A DNA stretch of 21,069 nucleotides, taken from positions 1 through 21,069 of the forward strand of contig MCFH01000178.1 in assembly GCA_002104945.1 (NCBI GenBank), given 5' to 3'. A program made the translations under genes and the position numbers. This document shows positions 19,619 to 21,069 of this stretch, in pieces; positions within the stretch are counted from its first letter, which is position 1; every line of letters starts with the position of its first letter. The DNA is from Piromyces finnis (Eukaryota > Neocallimastigomycota > Neocallimastigomycetes > Neocallimastigales > Neocallimastigaceae). The notes beneath the pieces were generated by a model. That model was not told where the DNA came from, searched no databases, and was given only the letters and a program-made list of their open reading frames with translations.

Positions 19619-20347
19619 ATGAAGATTGAAGAAATAAAAGAATATGTTGATAACATTGCAAATTTTGTTAATTTAAAGAGTGTTCTTCCTGATATAGATG
19701 GGTTATTAACAAGTATTATACATAAAGAAATTGAATTTTTGGTCTTTTTAACTATAGTTTACCTTATTACACTTGTTATTAAACAAAGATCAAAATCAAT
19801 GTACAAGTATCTTGTTTCTTTAACTATAGCAGTTATTGCATTATATACCTTTTATATATCTACAATTTTTGATGAAAGTATTAAACAAGGAAAACCAACT
19901 GAAGATGTTATTAAAGGTTTACCACCAATATGTATTTGTATCATTATTAGACTATTCCATATTATTCCACCACTTAAACTTGGTTATTACACCTTACCAT
20001 TATTTATGATTGCCTATTCAATATATTACCACAACTTATTAAGTGGTACACATGTCAAACCAACTAAATCAAAATCAGGCTCCCGTAAACATTCTCATTC
20101 ACACAACAGCAGTAAAATTAAAGAAAAATCTTTAAAGAATTTCATACGTATTAGTTTATCGTTATTTACCGACTTTATTCATTCATTTATTTTATTCTAT
20201 GCTTATACAGTTCTAGTTCTTTTAATATTTATTAATAATAATTATGAATTTACTATCAATTCATTAAACGATAAATCTAGTGCTTATGAAGAGTTATTAA
20301 ATTCCTTGATTTACCTTTCTTTAAATAAACTATTTATTAAAATATAA
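19619..20347 (+). CDS. Multi-pass membrane protein of unknown function, 242 residues
   Basis: I do not recognise a family. The ATG has A at -3 and follows extreme A/T DNA; the composition changes clearly at the start. Hydrophobic segments lie at about residues 38-54, 64-81, 101-118, 121-141 and 183-206, suggesting four or five transmembrane helices. Between the fourth and fifth lies a hydrophilic basic loop (about 146-172) with a HSHSH cluster and many Ser/Lys residues. The N-terminal ~35 residues look like an amphipathic soluble helix. There is no cleavable signal peptide. The third segment carries two Cys and a PP pair, and the TM3-TM4 region is rich in Tyr. Possible roles include transport or membrane organisation, but nothing in the sequence decides this. 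No introns are needed. Confidence 0.8.
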   Translation: MKIEEIKEYVDNIANFVNLKSVLPDIDGLLTSIIHKEIEFLVFLTIVYLITLVIKQRSKSMYKYLVSLTIAVIALYTFYISTIFDESIKQGKPTEDVIKGLPPICICIIIRLFHIIPPLKLGYYTLPLFMIAYSIYYHNLLSGTHVKPTKSKSGSRKHSHSHNSSKIKEKSLKNFIRISLSLFTDFIHSFILFYAYTVLVLLIFINNNYEFTINSLNDKSSAYEELLNSLIYLSLNKLFIKI

Positions 20348-21069
20348 AATGTAATAACTAATAATAAAAAGTATATAGAAATAACGACATTCAACAAAAT
20401 ATAAAAATATAATAAAAATGAAATATAAATTTTAAAAAAAGAAATAAGAAATGCAAAAGAAAAAGAAAAATTTTAAAAAATATGTAATCATATTTATACA
20501 AAAATTTAAAAAGAAGAAGAAAAAAAAAAAAAGAAATAATAATTAATACATCTATCATGTATTAAAATTAAAATAATAAAAAATATAATAAATAAAAAAA
20601 ATTAAAAAATTAAAATATAAAAAGAATAAAAATAATATAATTTGAAAAAAAAAAGTTTTTAAAATGTATATATATTTTAGTTGATATTCAATTTTTTAAA
20701 AATAATATTGAATTTTATTTTAAAAAAAATAAATGATCAGATTATTATTATTATTAGTTAACATAAAAATTTTAAGAAAAACAAAAAAAAAAATATTTTT
20801 ATAAAAAAGAAGCTAACAAGCATTTCAAAATTTCTATGGCATATTTTTTAGATAAATCTTGATTCTTTTTATAGCAGTGAGGTGTTTGAATACCTATTAA
20901 ATTTATTTATAATAAAAAAAATCAATATATATTTTAGTGAAAATGAAAAAAAGACAAATCAAAATTATATAATTTTCATTTTACATACAATTTGGACAAC
21001 TAAAATTATTAAAATTATATAGGCATAAAAAGATATTATTAAATCATTAGAATTTTTCAATCTCTCATT
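20348..21069. other. AT-rich 3' flank, no gene seen
   Basis: Downstream of the membrane protein gene there are only A-rich and AT-rich tracts with short Lys/Asn/Ile-type open stretches. Nothing resembling a conserved ORF, tRNA or structured RNA was seen up to the window end. Confidence 0.65.

Overview
The window looks like nuclear DNA of an anaerobic gut fungus (Neocallimastigomycota). Three things suggest this: intergenic DNA that is almost pure A/T with long homopolymers and microsatellites, Asn/Gln-rich low-complexity proteins, and a secreted GH10 xylanase with a very long Ser/Thr linker and a C-terminal fungal CBM1. Genus and species cannot be read from the sequence.

Layout. Positions 1-5478 form a near-perfect giant palindrome. 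The left arm (1-2690) is the reverse complement of the right arm (2759-5478), around an AT-rich spacer of about 68 nt. The right arm runs into a very large plus-strand gene (3835-11862), and the left arm carries a truncated inverted copy of its first ~548 codons. The arms differ mainly by single-base indels that break reading frames. I think the left arm is more likely a sequencing/assembly fold-back than biology, though a real inverted duplication is not excluded.

The plus-strand gene is split into pieces by one apparent inserted base (A7 run at 5024-5030; the left arm has A6) and four apparent single-base losses between about 8427 and 8765. Read as one gene it would encode about 2,676 residues: a Met/Gln/Asn-rich N-terminus, a PPPPY motif, about 24 copies of a 21- or 24-residue Gln/Glu/Asn/Leu repeat, an acidic segment, a UBA domain, a polyQ tract, a short Gln-rich coiled coil, and a C-terminal Sel1-repeat domain resembling the chitin synthase activator Skt5/Chs4.

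Convergent to it on the minus strand (13053-15473) is an intact 806-residue GH10 xylanase: signal peptide, catalytic domain, a linker with 32 KTIP motifs, a Cys-flanked Val-Thr segment, and CBM1. About 4.1 kb of gene-free AT-rich DNA follows, with an ATTT array and a ~370-bp TTA array. A 242-residue multi-pass membrane protein of unknown function (19619-20347, plus strand) comes next, then AT-rich DNA to the end.

The genes are independent eukaryotic units, not an operon. The xylanase acts outside the cell on plant xylan. The Sel1/UBA protein, if the Skt5 resemblance is right, may act in cell-wall chitin deposition. No tRNA, rRNA, CRISPR or transposase gene was recognised.
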